From positions 1 through 42,482 of the forward strand of contig NZ_JAIQUM010000048.1 of NCBI RefSeq assembly GCF_020075705.1: 42,482 nucleotides of DNA. Reading direction: 5' to 3'. A program made the translations under genes and the position numbers. Each line of letters begins with the position of its first letter. Position 1 is the stretch's first letter. The notes beneath the pieces are model-generated. The model saw nothing but the letters and a program-made list of their open reading frames with translations, made no database searches and was not told the DNA's origin. This stretch comes from Metabacillus rhizolycopersici. Its GTDB lineage: Bacteria > Bacillota > Bacilli > Bacillales > Bacillaceae. Below, in pieces: positions 9,306 to 17,321 of this stretch.

Positions 9306-10152
9306 TGCTTTCTCTCCTTTTCTCCAGTTTGTAAAATGCTTTAGCATTTTCAGAAAAAATTCCATTCATTTCAACATCGCTTAAGGTGTCTGGCAAATTA
9401 TTATTAATTATCTGTAGTGCGGATTCATAGTCTCCAGCTAATAAACATACTGGCCAATCACTGCCGAAGAGCAAGCGTGACGGACCAAATGTTTGAACAA
9501 TATGATGAATATATGGCTTAAAATCTTCTATTTTCCATGTAGATGGATCCGCTTGCGTCATTAAACCCGATACTTTGCACCAAACATTTGGAAATTGAGA
9601 TAGAGCGTTCATCTCTTCTTTCCACTCGCTTAACTCTCCTCCTGAAATATTCGGTTTAGCCATATGATCAATGACAGTCAATAAATCGGGAAGCGCTTCC
9701 ATCAAAGTCAAAATAAATGGAATATGTTTTTTATTAATTAATAAATCAAGGGGAAGATTATATCGAATCATCCATTTTAAATTTTCTATCACTTGCTCTT
9801 GTAAAATCCAATCACTTTTTTCTATATCTTGCAGCATTGGACGCAGACCAACAATTCCCGGTCGCATCATTAATGAATCTAATTGTTTTGGAAAATCCGG
9901 AGAAGATAAGTCTAGCCAGCCAACTACACCAAAAATCCAGTCATAGCGTTCATACAACGATAAGAGAAATAATGTCTCTTCGTATGTAGGAGCAGCTTGA
10001 ACAAGGACAGTTCCAGAAATATGATGTTTTTGTAATAATGGTTCTAAATCTTCTGGTAGGTAATCTTGATAGAGGACACCCATGTCTTTTGAAAGCCAAG
10101 TATAGTCAGCTCTTTCAATTTTCCAAAAATGATGATGTGCATCAATAATAAT
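9286..10152 (-). CDS. COG3618-type amidohydrolase, likely L-fuconolactonase
   Basis: A TIM-barrel amidohydrolase of about 289 aa that would open L-fuconolactone to L-fuconate. Signatures are DAHHHFW at the N-terminus, VVGWLDL, GIVGLRPMLQ, DHMAKPNI, VWCKVSGLM and LLFGSDWPVCLL near the C-terminus. The first ATG in frame (10083) would remove the metal-binding HHH motif. The homologous frame runs upstream to an ATT/ATA cluster (ATT 10152, ATA 10155) just after AAGAAGGGGG. No ATG, GTG or TTG is available there, so the start seems non-canonical, or there is a sequence error. First gene of the operon, directly under the LacI-type operator. Confidence 0.8.
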   Translation of the reverse strand: MIIDAHHHFWKIERADYTWLSKDMGVLYQDYLPEDLEPLLQKHHISGTVLVQAAPTYEETLFLLSLYERYDWIFGVVGWLDLSSPDFPKQLDSLMMRPGIVGLRPMLQDIEKSDWILQEQVIENLKWMIRYNLPLDLLINKKHIPFILTLMEALPDLLTVIDHMAKPNISGGELSEWKEEMNALSQFPNVWCKVSGLMTQADPSTWKIEDFKPYIHHIVQTFGPSRLLFGSDWPVCLLAGDYESALQIINNNLPDTLSDVEMNGIFSENAKAFYKLEKRRESNEQVRI

Positions 10153-10177
10153 TATGACCCCCTTCTTGTTATTTTTG

Positions 10178-10191
10178 TGTTACCGGTAACA
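10178..10191. promoter_or_regulatory. Palindromic LacI-family operator
   Basis: TGTTACCGGTAACA is a perfect 14-bp palindrome with a central CG, the usual form of LacI-family operators. It lies two bases downstream of the -10 box of the operon promoter, where a bound repressor would block transcription. The LacI-type gene at 10259-11278 is the obvious partner. No second copy was seen in the window. Confidence 0.75.
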
Positions 10192-10193
10192 TT

Positions 10194-10222
10194 AAAATAA
10201 CAAGAATATTTTAATTTGTCAA
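10194..10222 (-). promoter_or_regulatory. SigA promoter of the fucose operon
   Basis: On the minus strand, TTGACA (10222-10217), a 17-base spacer and TATTTT (10199-10194) form a good housekeeping promoter. It is followed at once by the palindromic operator and then by the amidohydrolase ribosome site. It should drive the genes from 10152 down to 3485. Confidence 0.7.
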
Positions 10223-10243
10223 TAAATTATCAAATCTTTAGCG

Positions 10244-10277
10244 AAAATAAAAAAACTCCTATTCTTTTATAGGAGTT
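10244..10277 (-). terminator. Terminator overlapping the lacI-type stop codon
   Basis: On the minus strand AACTCCTAT and ATAGGAGTT (10277-10254) pair perfectly over nine bases around a 6-base loop and are followed by TTTTTTATTTTC. The regulator's stop codon lies inside the hairpin. It insulates the regulator from the operon promoter. Confidence 0.8.
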
Positions 10278-11278
10278 CCAGATGACTTCCTGATCACCAA
10301 TTCAGGCTTTAAATTAATAGTTCTATAGTCGGTTGGACTGACATCTTCTACTCTCTCAATCACTAATTGTGTTCCTATATAGCCAAAGTCATAAGCCGGC
10401 TGAGAAGACACAGTCAAAAAAGGATCCAAGTCTGAAAATAATTCTAAATCGTCAAAGCAAACAACAGCTATCTCTTCTGGCACTTTAATCCTTTTTTCAC
10501 GTAAACTTTTTATCAACTTAATAGCGATAAAGTTATTCGCTGCAAAAATCGCTGTTGGGCGATCAGCGGACGGAAGATTAACTAAGTAGTCGATTCCATT
10601 CCATTGCTTTTCTTGTTTATAATGTGTCTGCACAAGGAAAGAAGAATCGATGTTTAAATCATTTATTTTTAACGTTTCAATATACGCCTGATACCGCTCT
10701 TTCGAAGTAGAAATCGTAAGTGGGCCATGGACCATAGCTATTCTTTGATGTCCATAATCAATGAGATGCTGAAGAAGCAATTTTGTTCCTTCATAGTTAT
10801 CGCCAAGAACCCTATCACAAGATACATCTTCAATCTGCCTATCAATTAATGTAAAAGGGATTCTGTTTTTGATTAGTTTCTTTAAGTTTTTGATCGATGG
10901 ATCCCCTGTTGGAGCAATAATTACGCCATCTACACGTTTTGAGATTAAAGCATTAATATAGTCACTTTCTTTTTCGTGATTTTCATCTGTATTACATAAA
11001 ATAAGCTGATATCCCATTTGATTAGCCTTATCCGTAGCACCTCGTGCGACCTTTGTAAAAAAAGGGTTGGTAATATCCGTTATGATTAATGAAAGCAACT
11101 TAGTCTTCTTAATATTCAAACTTTGAGCGGCGGAATTCGGTATATAGTTTAATTCCTTAATAACAGCTTCTACTTTTTTTCTTGTCTTTTCACTAATATT
11201 TCCTTTATTGTTAATCACTCTTGATACAGTCATCGGTGAAACATCAGCTTTTTTTGCAATATCGTAAATAGTCGTCAC
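10259..11278 (-). CDS. LacI-family transcriptional regulator of the fucose operon
   Basis: A 339-aa LacI-family repressor. The N-terminal helix-turn-helix and hinge read TIYDIAKKADVSPMTVSRVI and PNSAAQSL. The rest is a periplasmic-binding-like sensor domain (SLIITDITNPFF, RVDGVIIAPTGD, TAIFAANNFIAI, VVCFDDLELF). It starts at GTG 11278 with AAAGGTAGGT upstream. It lies directly upstream of, and in the same direction as, the operon with the TGTTACCGGTAACA site, which it probably binds. The inducer (fucose, fuconate or an intermediate) cannot be read from the sequence. Confidence 0.9.
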   Translation of the reverse strand: MTTIYDIAKKADVSPMTVSRVINNKGNISEKTRKKVEAVIKELNYIPNSAAQSLNIKKTKLLSLIITDITNPFFTKVARGATDKANQMGYQLILCNTDENHEKESDYINALISKRVDGVIIAPTGDPSIKNLKKLIKNRIPFTLIDRQIEDVSCDRVLGDNYEGTKLLLQHLIDYGHQRIAMVHGPLTISTSKERYQAYIETLKINDLNIDSSFLVQTHYKQEKQWNGIDYLVNLPSADRPTAIFAANNFIAIKLIKSLREKRIKVPEEIAVVCFDDLELFSDLDPFLTVSSQPAYDFGYIGTQLVIERVEDVSPTDYRTINLKPELVIRKSSGTPIKE

Positions 11279-11349
11279 TTTTTGTACCTACCTTTACATT
11301 TTCACTTTTATTGTATCATAAGTCTAAGTATTGTTTTATAGTCATCTTC

Positions 11350-11500
11350 AACACTTCGCCTATCTAGAAAAGAAGGAGTCTTTTCACCATCAGAAACCTC
11401 CCCTTTCTTCCTCTAACCTCCATCTTTAGATATCCTTGTCTTAACCAATTTACTATTTGTGCAGATGATGGATCTGGATACTCTTTTAACCAATTTATTA
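11350..11500 (-). pseudogene. Possible relic of an IS21-type transposase (IstA-like)
   Basis: In the stretch between the regulator and the lutC relic, one minus-strand frame reads INWLKEYPDPSSAQIVNWLR, then a basic segment ending in VKRLLLF and a stop. The EYPD.SSAQI..WL pattern resembles the helical region near the N-terminus of IstA-type transposases. There is a stop upstream, no start and no second half. This is a weak similarity noticed by eye only. Otherwise 11279-11600 holds no gene that I can recognise. Confidence 0.25.
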
Positions 11501-11600
11501 TCTAATCCCAATAAGTCTAACTTCTTACTCCCGTCTTTAAAATAGTAATATCTGGTTTATGTGTATACATACCTGCAAATTATCATAATTTAAAAAGACA

Positions 11601-11635
11601 AAAACCCATTTTAAGATAAATCTAAAACGGGTTTT
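11601..11635 (-). terminator. Hairpin with flanking A/T runs, possible bidirectional terminator
   Basis: AAAACCCATTTTA (11601-11613) and TAAAACGGGTTTT (11623-11635) pair with one mismatch. The minus-strand product is followed by TGTCTTTTTAAATT. It could end transcription from the sugar-binding lipoprotein gene or from the relic in front of it. Confidence 0.5.
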
Positions 11636-11669
11636 CTAGTCAATTTTATTTATATCCTGCTTACATTAT

Positions 11670-11880
11670 TCAAAATGGTACATTATCAGCACTATTAATT
11701 GGACCATATATAATCAACAGATAATGGGATTTTACCTCCTACTTGTTCTTGTTTATTACCCCTAGAAGTGGCTTGCTTCATTCTTGGTACTAACGTAATT
11801 TTGGGCACAATCACAATATATGTTTTGGTAATAGCTTATAGATTTCCCCATAATTTTATACTAAATAAGGCAATTGTACC
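11670..11880 (-). pseudogene. lutC relic (LUD domain, frameshifted)
   Basis: Minus-strand translations across this stretch give GTIALFS, then YIVIVPKITLVPRMKQA, then, after a frame change, IYGPINSADNVPF and a stop. These line up in order with SGTVVLFSG, IVIIPKSTIVPSMTQAA and YITGPSNSADIEMNL of the intact LutC at 429-1145. The relic has at least one internal stop and one frameshift and lacks both ends. It shows that a second lut locus once lay here. The homology starts right at the stop codon of the upstream lipoprotein gene. Confidence 0.7.
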
Positions 11881-13230
11881 TTATTCAGAAAGGGGTATAT
11901 CATTAGAGTCAAACCGTTCATATACTTCTTGCATCTTCTTTCCTGCTTCTTCTGGTTCTTTTTCACCCGTCATAACATCCAGATGGAGTTTAAAACTTAC
12001 ATTTGCCATTTCTCCAGGAATACTATCGTCCCATAATGAGGTCGTACCTAGTTCATTCATTCTATTATACATATTTGAAAATAGAGGGCCGTATTGCTCT
12101 AGATCCTCGTTTTTCAAATCCGTTCTCGAGGGAAAGGACATCCTTTGTTCTGCTAAAGCCTTTTGGCGATCATAGCTCATGACAAAGGCTACAAACTTCT
12201 TTGCAAGTTCTTCCTTGCTTGTCCCTTTCAAGACCATTAGGGCGTCGCCTGTATATAATTGTACTTTGGGCTGAATACTTTTTTTAACTTGAGGATAATA
12301 AAAAAATCCAATCTCAAAGTTTTCAGGAAGCTCTTCCTCTAAAATACCAGCCTGTGAAGAAAGACTTGAGTACATAGCAGCTTTGCCATGTATAAATAAA
12401 GCCCGTGCTTCTTCATCGTTTATTGTTGCAGCATTTTCAGTCATGAGTTCTTTTGTCATTTCCCTCATTATTCTCCAAGTATTTAACACTTCTTTGCTTT
12501 GATAAGTCATTTCCTTGTCTTTTTCACTAATATTAATTAATTTTCTGAATTGCTGCTCAGTGACATTTCTTTGCAAAATAGCATCAAAGATATGCCCTAC
12601 AACTGATGGCTCTCCGATGCCTGAAACTAGTGGAGTATATCCCTTCCTTTTGAGTGGATCGACTATGGAAAAAAGCTCATTAAATGATCGGGGTTCCTTT
12701 ACACCAGCTTCACGGAAAGCCATTTTGTTATAATAAATGACCGGGGTCCACACAATGTTGGTATTGACTGAGTATTTATGTCCATCCGCTGAAGTGTATC
12801 GTTTTAATGTTGATGGTGGAAGTACTTCATTCCATCCTTCACTTTTATACAAAGAATCAAGAGGTTCCAATACCGCTGAATCAACGATTTCATCGTACCG
12901 CCGTTCGGCCCAATACCATGCGACATCTGGTTTTTCAGAAGAGTTAAACAACTCAGGTGCTTGTTCTTTATATATACTCTCTTCATATTCATTAATTTGA
13001 ATACTTACATGAGGATTAGCAGCCATAAATGCATTTGCGTCCTCCCGTAATCGGATTGCTACGCTCGGTATTGCTGAGATAACTAATTCAGTTTGATCCC
13101 CTTCCTTATTGGAAGTGCTTGGGTCATTTTGGAAAAAAGAGGTTTTTGGTGAGCATCCAGATAAGAAGATAATAAAAGAAATCCCAATCACCAAAATAAG
13201 ATACATCTTTTCTATTATTTTTCTTCTCAT
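11881..13230 (-). CDS. Extracellular sugar-binding lipoprotein, orphan (ABC importer type)
   Basis: A 449-aa solute-binding protein. A basic and hydrophobic signal ends in the lipobox FLSGC (residues 22-26), so it should be a membrane-anchored lipoprotein. The body has features of family-1 binding proteins: DANAFMAANPHVSIQINEY, KPDVAWYW, NTNIVWTPVIYYNKMAFREAGV and a C-terminal segment on repeated sampling of residues (KKFVAFVMSYDRQKAL). A strong AAGGAGGG site precedes ATG 13230. No permeases accompany it; it lies between relics of an amidohydrolase and lutC, so it may work with the permeases at 15.5-17.2 kb or be a leftover of a decayed cluster. Confidence 0.8.
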   Translation of the reverse strand: MRRKIIEKMYLILVIGISFIIFLSGCSPKTSFFQNDPSTSNKEGDQTELVISAIPSVAIRLREDANAFMAANPHVSIQINEYEESIYKEQAPELFNSSEKPDVAWYWAERRYDEIVDSAVLEPLDSLYKSEGWNEVLPPSTLKRYTSADGHKYSVNTNIVWTPVIYYNKMAFREAGVKEPRSFNELFSIVDPLKRKGYTPLVSGIGEPSVVGHIFDAILQRNVTEQQFRKLINISEKDKEMTYQSKEVLNTWRIMREMTKELMTENAATINDEEARALFIHGKAAMYSSLSSQAGILEEELPENFEIGFFYYPQVKKSIQPKVQLYTGDALMVLKGTSKEELAKKFVAFVMSYDRQKALAEQRMSFPSRTDLKNEDLEQYGPLFSNMYNRMNELGTTSLWDDSIPGEMANVSFKLHLDVMTGEKEPEEAGKKMQEVYERFDSNDIPLSE

Positions 13231-13247
13231 CAGAAACCCTCCTTATA

Positions 13248-13424
13248 ATCCCCATATTGCCCAGTTTTTTCGAATTCAAGCCAAACAACTTAGCAAGCTC
13301 AACTTTGGGTAGGACGTTGGTAATACCCACATATTTATTGATATACTTCATCGTAACTGGCTGCCATTAAACAGTCAGGCCAATCACTTCCATACATGAC
13401 TTGATCTTACCCAAATGTTTCAAT
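13248..13424 (-). pseudogene. Amidohydrolase relic (C-terminal end)
   Basis: On the minus strand one frame reads MIETFG, a stop, then DQVMYGSDWPDCLMAASYDEVYQ. After a frame shift the next frame reads YINKYVG, LPKVELAKLFGLNSKKLGNM. This matches the last 60 or so residues of the intact lactonase at 9286-10152 (TFGPSRLLFGSDWPVCLLAGDYE and IFSENAKAFYKL). An in-frame stop and a frameshift make it non-functional. It fills the gap between the fucosidase and the lipoprotein gene. Confidence 0.7.
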
Positions 13425-13426
13425 CA

Positions 13427-15442
13427 TTATTGTTCATATTGAAGAGCGATCATTTGGTGTCCTTTAAGTCTTGGAAGGATAAATTCCGTTCTTCCGTCCT
13501 TCTCGCTAAATTCCAATGCGATTCCTTCAGGGACACATTGGATTCCTTTAATTTCATGGTGAATATTAACAGATATTTTAGTATCATACAGTGGGATAAC
13601 ATCTTCTATTACTTCAATCTCTTGTGAGCGACGTTCTGGAATATAATGAAGTAAATGAATTATTCCTCTGTCTTCTTGTTCATTCATTGCGACACACAAT
13701 GTTGACGGCCCATTATGTTTAATGAGTGGTTGCGGAAGAAGAAGATCAAGAGCATTTAAAAAGAGTTGCTTACACCAACGAGGTGCATTTTGGTTGTATT
13801 GACTGAAAATTGGATGCATAAAGTAAATAGACGATCCATTTTGAATTACCCCTGGGTATCCTATTTCTCCTGATGAAGGAGTATGGGCATGAGAGCAAAA
13901 TCTTTCTTGTGTTCGATTAAAATAAGGTACCTTTGCTTCTATCAGTACTTCAGCATTATCTAATGCTCTAACCTCAAGTCCTTTTAAATACATAACATGC
14001 TCCGTTATAGGCAAACCTTTTCCAATTTCCCCCTGCGGAACAAGGAAATCTGGGCTAAATGGAGCTTCACCCACCAATTCTACTCCAAGTGAAGAAAGAT
14101 AGAAGTGATTTTTATCAGGGTTGAGCCCAGATTGATAACTCGCAATTATTTTTCCACCATTCTCTACATAATCATCTAGTTTTCTAGCAAATACTTCATC
14201 AACAGGTATGGTGTCCGGAAGGATTAATACTTTATACTTTTCTAAATCACTTATGGAGTCTAGAATATCAAACTGGTGTCCGCTTTCTTCTAGCATTCTA
14301 GTAACACCCATGATAGCAGATGGCAAGCCATCAAGACTTCTGGAATCTAGAAACTCTTCAGGAGTAAAGACGCCTATTTCCGTAATCGGATTGGCTCCTT
14401 CGCACCATGGTTCTTTTGCTTCAATTTGTGAATAGACGGAGCCAATCAGATCATAAACAGGATACGAGATTTTCCCATTGGGATCCAATTGGTCACCAAT
14501 CATGCATTTTAAATTTAAAGCGAGAGATCTAAAACATTCAAATTCAAGAGCTGCTTTATTTTTAAAAGAGTGAAAGTCACCCCACATTGTATGGAATTTA
14601 CCCGTCATTCCAAGGCTATCTAATCCAAGATTACGTGCATATCGAGCTGTAATTGGGAAATGTAAATACCCCCATTCTCCGCTTGGAAGAGACTCCAATT
14701 CAAAGTGTGTGTATGCACTCTTTATCGAGCGGTGAGCTGTACTAATATGCCCTCTGTTATAAAAAATCGAACATTCTTTGTTGCTTTCTCGAATAAAAGC
14801 GGACATATCTAATTTGAATCTGTCAATCACCTGTTGTCCATATAACAGACGATCTTCTTTTACCTCTGGATTCAATCTCTCTTTTTCCATCCCACTTTTA
14901 CAATTTTCACATGAGCAGTCAAGCGGGTTAACAATGTCAAAAAACAAGCCGTCTACAGGAAACGCATCTAAAATTTCTTGCGTCTGGGATTTTAAATACT
15001 CAACATATGGACTGTTCACACATAGATGACGATAAAAACCGGGGTCTACTGTTGAATCATCTTTATATGAATTCGGATGATAAATAGGGTCGCCATTTTC
15101 ATCCCTTGCCAGCCATTCGGGGTGCTTTTCTGCCATATAATTATCCCACTGTACTGTAATATAAATAGGTACTCGAATGTTCCTTTTATGGCAGGCTTCT
15201 ATCTGTTCTTTTAACAAGTCTTTATTCACAAGGTGCGGATGTACAATCTCTGGAAACAACTTTGAGTCATAGTATAAAAAACCATGATGACAACGGGCGA
15301 AACAAGTGATTGAATTAACTCTAGCCTTCTCTAATGTGGACGCAAATTCGTCTGGATCAAAATTAATTCCTATATTTTCGATATCAGGGCTTGTATGAAA
15401 ATCTAAATGTACTTGTCTATAACGCAAACTGTAATCTTTCAT
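13427..15442 (-). CDS. GH151-like alpha-L-fucosidase (GHL6 plus trimerisation-like domain)
   Basis: A 671-aa cytoplasmic enzyme without signal peptide. Residues 1-350 form a barrel of the hypothetical-glycosidase GHL6 type (LDFHTSPDIENIG, ITCFARCHHGFLYYDS, PVDGLFFDIVNPLDCSCENC, GYLHFPITARYARN). Residues about 365-520 resemble the beta-galactosidase trimerisation fold (KVLILPDTIPV, YVENGGKIIASYQSG). A beta-rich C-terminus follows. This arrangement is that of GH151 alpha-L-fucosidases from Paenibacillus and Bifidobacterium. The location among fucose genes agrees. It follows the permeases in one operon with a GGAGGCG site. The catalytic residues were not identified with certainty. Confidence 0.75.
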   Translation of the reverse strand: MKDYSLRYRQVHLDFHTSPDIENIGINFDPDEFASTLEKARVNSITCFARCHHGFLYYDSKLFPEIVHPHLVNKDLLKEQIEACHKRNIRVPIYITVQWDNYMAEKHPEWLARDENGDPIYHPNSYKDDSTVDPGFYRHLCVNSPYVEYLKSQTQEILDAFPVDGLFFDIVNPLDCSCENCKSGMEKERLNPEVKEDRLLYGQQVIDRFKLDMSAFIRESNKECSIFYNRGHISTAHRSIKSAYTHFELESLPSGEWGYLHFPITARYARNLGLDSLGMTGKFHTMWGDFHSFKNKAALEFECFRSLALNLKCMIGDQLDPNGKISYPVYDLIGSVYSQIEAKEPWCEGANPITEIGVFTPEEFLDSRSLDGLPSAIMGVTRMLEESGHQFDILDSISDLEKYKVLILPDTIPVDEVFARKLDDYVENGGKIIASYQSGLNPDKNHFYLSSLGVELVGEAPFSPDFLVPQGEIGKGLPITEHVMYLKGLEVRALDNAEVLIEAKVPYFNRTQERFCSHAHTPSSGEIGYPGVIQNGSSIYFMHPIFSQYNQNAPRWCKQLFLNALDLLLPQPLIKHNGPSTLCVAMNEQEDRGIIHLLHYIPERRSQEIEVIEDVIPLYDTKISVNIHHEIKGIQCVPEGIALEFSEKDGRTEFILPRLKGHQMIALQYEQ

Positions 15443-15473
15443 ATTAATAAAACGCCTCCATATTCATAAGTTT

Positions 15474-16286
15474 TTATCTTCCTCCTAGACCGCTTGACGA
15501 AATTCCTTCGACAATATAACGTTGAGCGATTAAATATACAATAAATGATGGCAAAGTAGCCATTGTGGATGCTGCCATCAGCAAATTCCATTGAGTTGAA
15601 TACTGACCATGGAACATTTGCAGTCCAAGTGGTAACGTATATAGAGCTTCTTCATTCGTAATAATTAGGGGCCATAAAAAACTGTTCCAGTAGCCGATAA
15701 ATGTAAAAACTGCCAAAGTTGCTAGACCAGGTTTGAGCAGCGGAAGAAGAATACGCCAGTAAACACCGAAATGGCTACAACCATCAATTCTAGCAGCTTC
15801 ATCGACTTCAAACGGGATAGTAAGGTAAAACTGTCGTAATAAGAATGTCCCAAAAGCAGTAAACGCCCATGGAATGATTAATGCCCAATAGCTGTTTACC
15901 CATCCTAATTCTTTCATCAATAGAAACATTGGAACTACAACAACTTGCTGAGGGACCATTAATGTAATCAAGTATGCTCCAAATAGTTTGTCTCTACCGC
16001 GAAATCGCAATCTTGAAAAAGCATAGCCCGATAAACTTGAAGTAATTAATACTAACAAAGTACCAAGGATCGACACTATTAAACTATTCAAAAAGAACGT
16101 TCCAAAGGGGAAAAAATTCCAAGCCTTTTCGTAATTTTCCCAAGCTAAACGAGAACCAATCCAATCCATCGTAAAAACCTCATTGTCAGGCTTCAACGAT
16201 GTAATAATCATCCATAGAAAAGGCATAAATACACTAAAACAAGCCAATGCTAACAATGATCGATTCAATACTGATAGTGGTTTCAT
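15474..16286 (-). CDS. Carbohydrate ABC transporter permease (MalG type)
   Basis: A 270-aa inner-membrane permease with six predicted helices. The EAA loop that contacts the ATPase is visible as DEAARIDGCSHFGVYWRILLPLLKPGL, about 70 residues before the C-terminus. The MalG-like end reads QRYIVEGISSSGLGG. It follows the partner permease by 13 bases with an AAGGGGGG ribosome site. No ATPase gene is present in the cluster, so a shared MsmX-type ATPase encoded elsewhere probably powers it. Confidence 0.9.
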   Translation of the reverse strand: MKPLSVLNRSLLALACFSVFMPFLWMIITSLKPDNEVFTMDWIGSRLAWENYEKAWNFFPFGTFFLNSLIVSILGTLLVLITSSLSGYAFSRLRFRGRDKLFGAYLITLMVPQQVVVVPMFLLMKELGWVNSYWALIIPWAFTAFGTFLLRQFYLTIPFEVDEAARIDGCSHFGVYWRILLPLLKPGLATLAVFTFIGYWNSFLWPLIITNEEALYTLPLGLQMFHGQYSTQWNLLMAASTMATLPSFIVYLIAQRYIVEGISSSGLGGR

Positions 16287-16298
16287 ATTATCCCCCCC

Positions 16299-17243
16299 TT
16301 ACTTTGTTTCATAATGAACCCATTTCTTCTGTAACACCAATTGGAGCAATGTGATGATTAAAATAAAGCCGAACATAATCACGGCAATAGCTGCACCTTT
16401 CCCCATTTCGAACCATTGGAAGGCGTTTTTGTAAATATAAAGACCAAGGACTTCCGTTGCATTTCCTGGACCTCCGTTTGTCAGGACATACGCTTGGTCA
16501 AAAACCTGGAAAGCATTGATCAATGTCATCACAGTACCAAAGAAAATAGCAGGACTTATCGCTGGCAACATAATCTTAAAAAATCGGACAAATGGACCAG
16601 CACCATCGATAGACGCTGCCTCTAGCATTGACTGTGGGACTCCTTGAAGAGCTGCCAAAAAAATGATCATATTGTATCCAAAATTTTGCCAAACGCACAT
16701 TAAGATAAGAGCGATCATTGCCCATTTTGAGTCACCAAGCCAGTTTGGTCCTTGAATACCAATCCACTGAAGCATTTCATTAATCAATCCATTTTGTGGT
16801 TCATACATCCACTGCCATACCATTGCAATTGCGACAGGTGAAACAAGCACTGGTAAGAAGAGGAATGCTCTATAAATTTTAATCCCTTTTATCTTTTGGT
16901 TTAGCCATACTGCAAAGCCTACGGAAACAATTAGATTCAGTACGACATAAACAATAACGTAGAAAAAAGTATTAAAGATTACAGAACCAAATACCGTATC
17001 TTTACTAAATAAATTAATATAGTTATCAAACCCGACAAATTTGGGTTCTGATATAAGTGACCATTCAAAAAGACTAAGTACAAACGTCGCAATAATAGGA
17101 ATGAATGTAAAAGTTAAAAAACCAGTTAAATTTGGTAGCAAAAACCAAAAAGCTGCACGAACATCACTTGATTTTTTCTTCTTGGCCTTCGTCTCTTTAG
17201 GTATATCTAAATTCTTTTCTTTTTCCACATAAGGTACACTCAT
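16299..17243 (-). CDS. Carbohydrate ABC transporter permease (MalF/UgpA type)
   Basis: A 314-aa permease with a charged cytoplasmic N-terminus rich in lysine, then six helices. The EAA loop is EAASIDGAGPFVRFFKIMLPAISP and the segment VFDQAYVLTNGGPGNATEVLGLYIYKNAF is typical of the family. It forms the heterodimeric channel with the permease at 15474-16286. AAAGGAGAGATTAG precedes ATG 17243. A hairpin separates it from the upstream binding-protein gene. Confidence 0.9.
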   Translation of the reverse strand: MSVPYVEKEKNLDIPKETKAKKKKSSDVRAAFWFLLPNLTGFLTFTFIPIIATFVLSLFEWSLISEPKFVGFDNYINLFSKDTVFGSVIFNTFFYVIVYVVLNLIVSVGFAVWLNQKIKGIKIYRAFLFLPVLVSPVAIAMVWQWMYEPQNGLINEMLQWIGIQGPNWLGDSKWAMIALILMCVWQNFGYNMIIFLAALQGVPQSMLEAASIDGAGPFVRFFKIMLPAISPAIFFGTVMTLINAFQVFDQAYVLTNGGPGNATEVLGLYIYKNAFQWFEMGKGAAIAVIMFGFILIITLLQLVLQKKWVHYETK

Positions 17244-17269
17244 CTAATCTCTCCTTTCGTAAGAATTGG

Positions 17270-17296
17270 CTTGGCTAAAGGAAATAAATAGCCAAG
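17270..17296 (-). promoter_or_regulatory. Intercistronic hairpin between binding protein and permease
   Basis: CTTGGCTA (17270-17277) and TAGCCAAG (17289-17296) pair perfectly around an 11-base loop, without a long T run. Such hairpins after binding-protein genes usually stabilise the upstream message or partly stop transcription, giving more binding protein than permease. That role is inferred here. Confidence 0.5.
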
Positions 17297-17321
17297 TAGC
17301 AATTCTTTAAAGTTAAAGCTC

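Noticed and set aside
429..10155. Reading the cluster as an oxidative L-rhamnose pathway
   Set aside because: The rhamnose route uses similar SDR, lactonase, FAH and lactate chemistry, but FucU and the GH151-like enzyme point to fucose. It remains a second choice.
13124..13351. A 75-aa minus-strand frame across the lipoprotein start
   Set aside because: Its first part is one reading frame of the amidohydrolase relic and the rest is out of frame with the lipoprotein. It is not a gene of its own.
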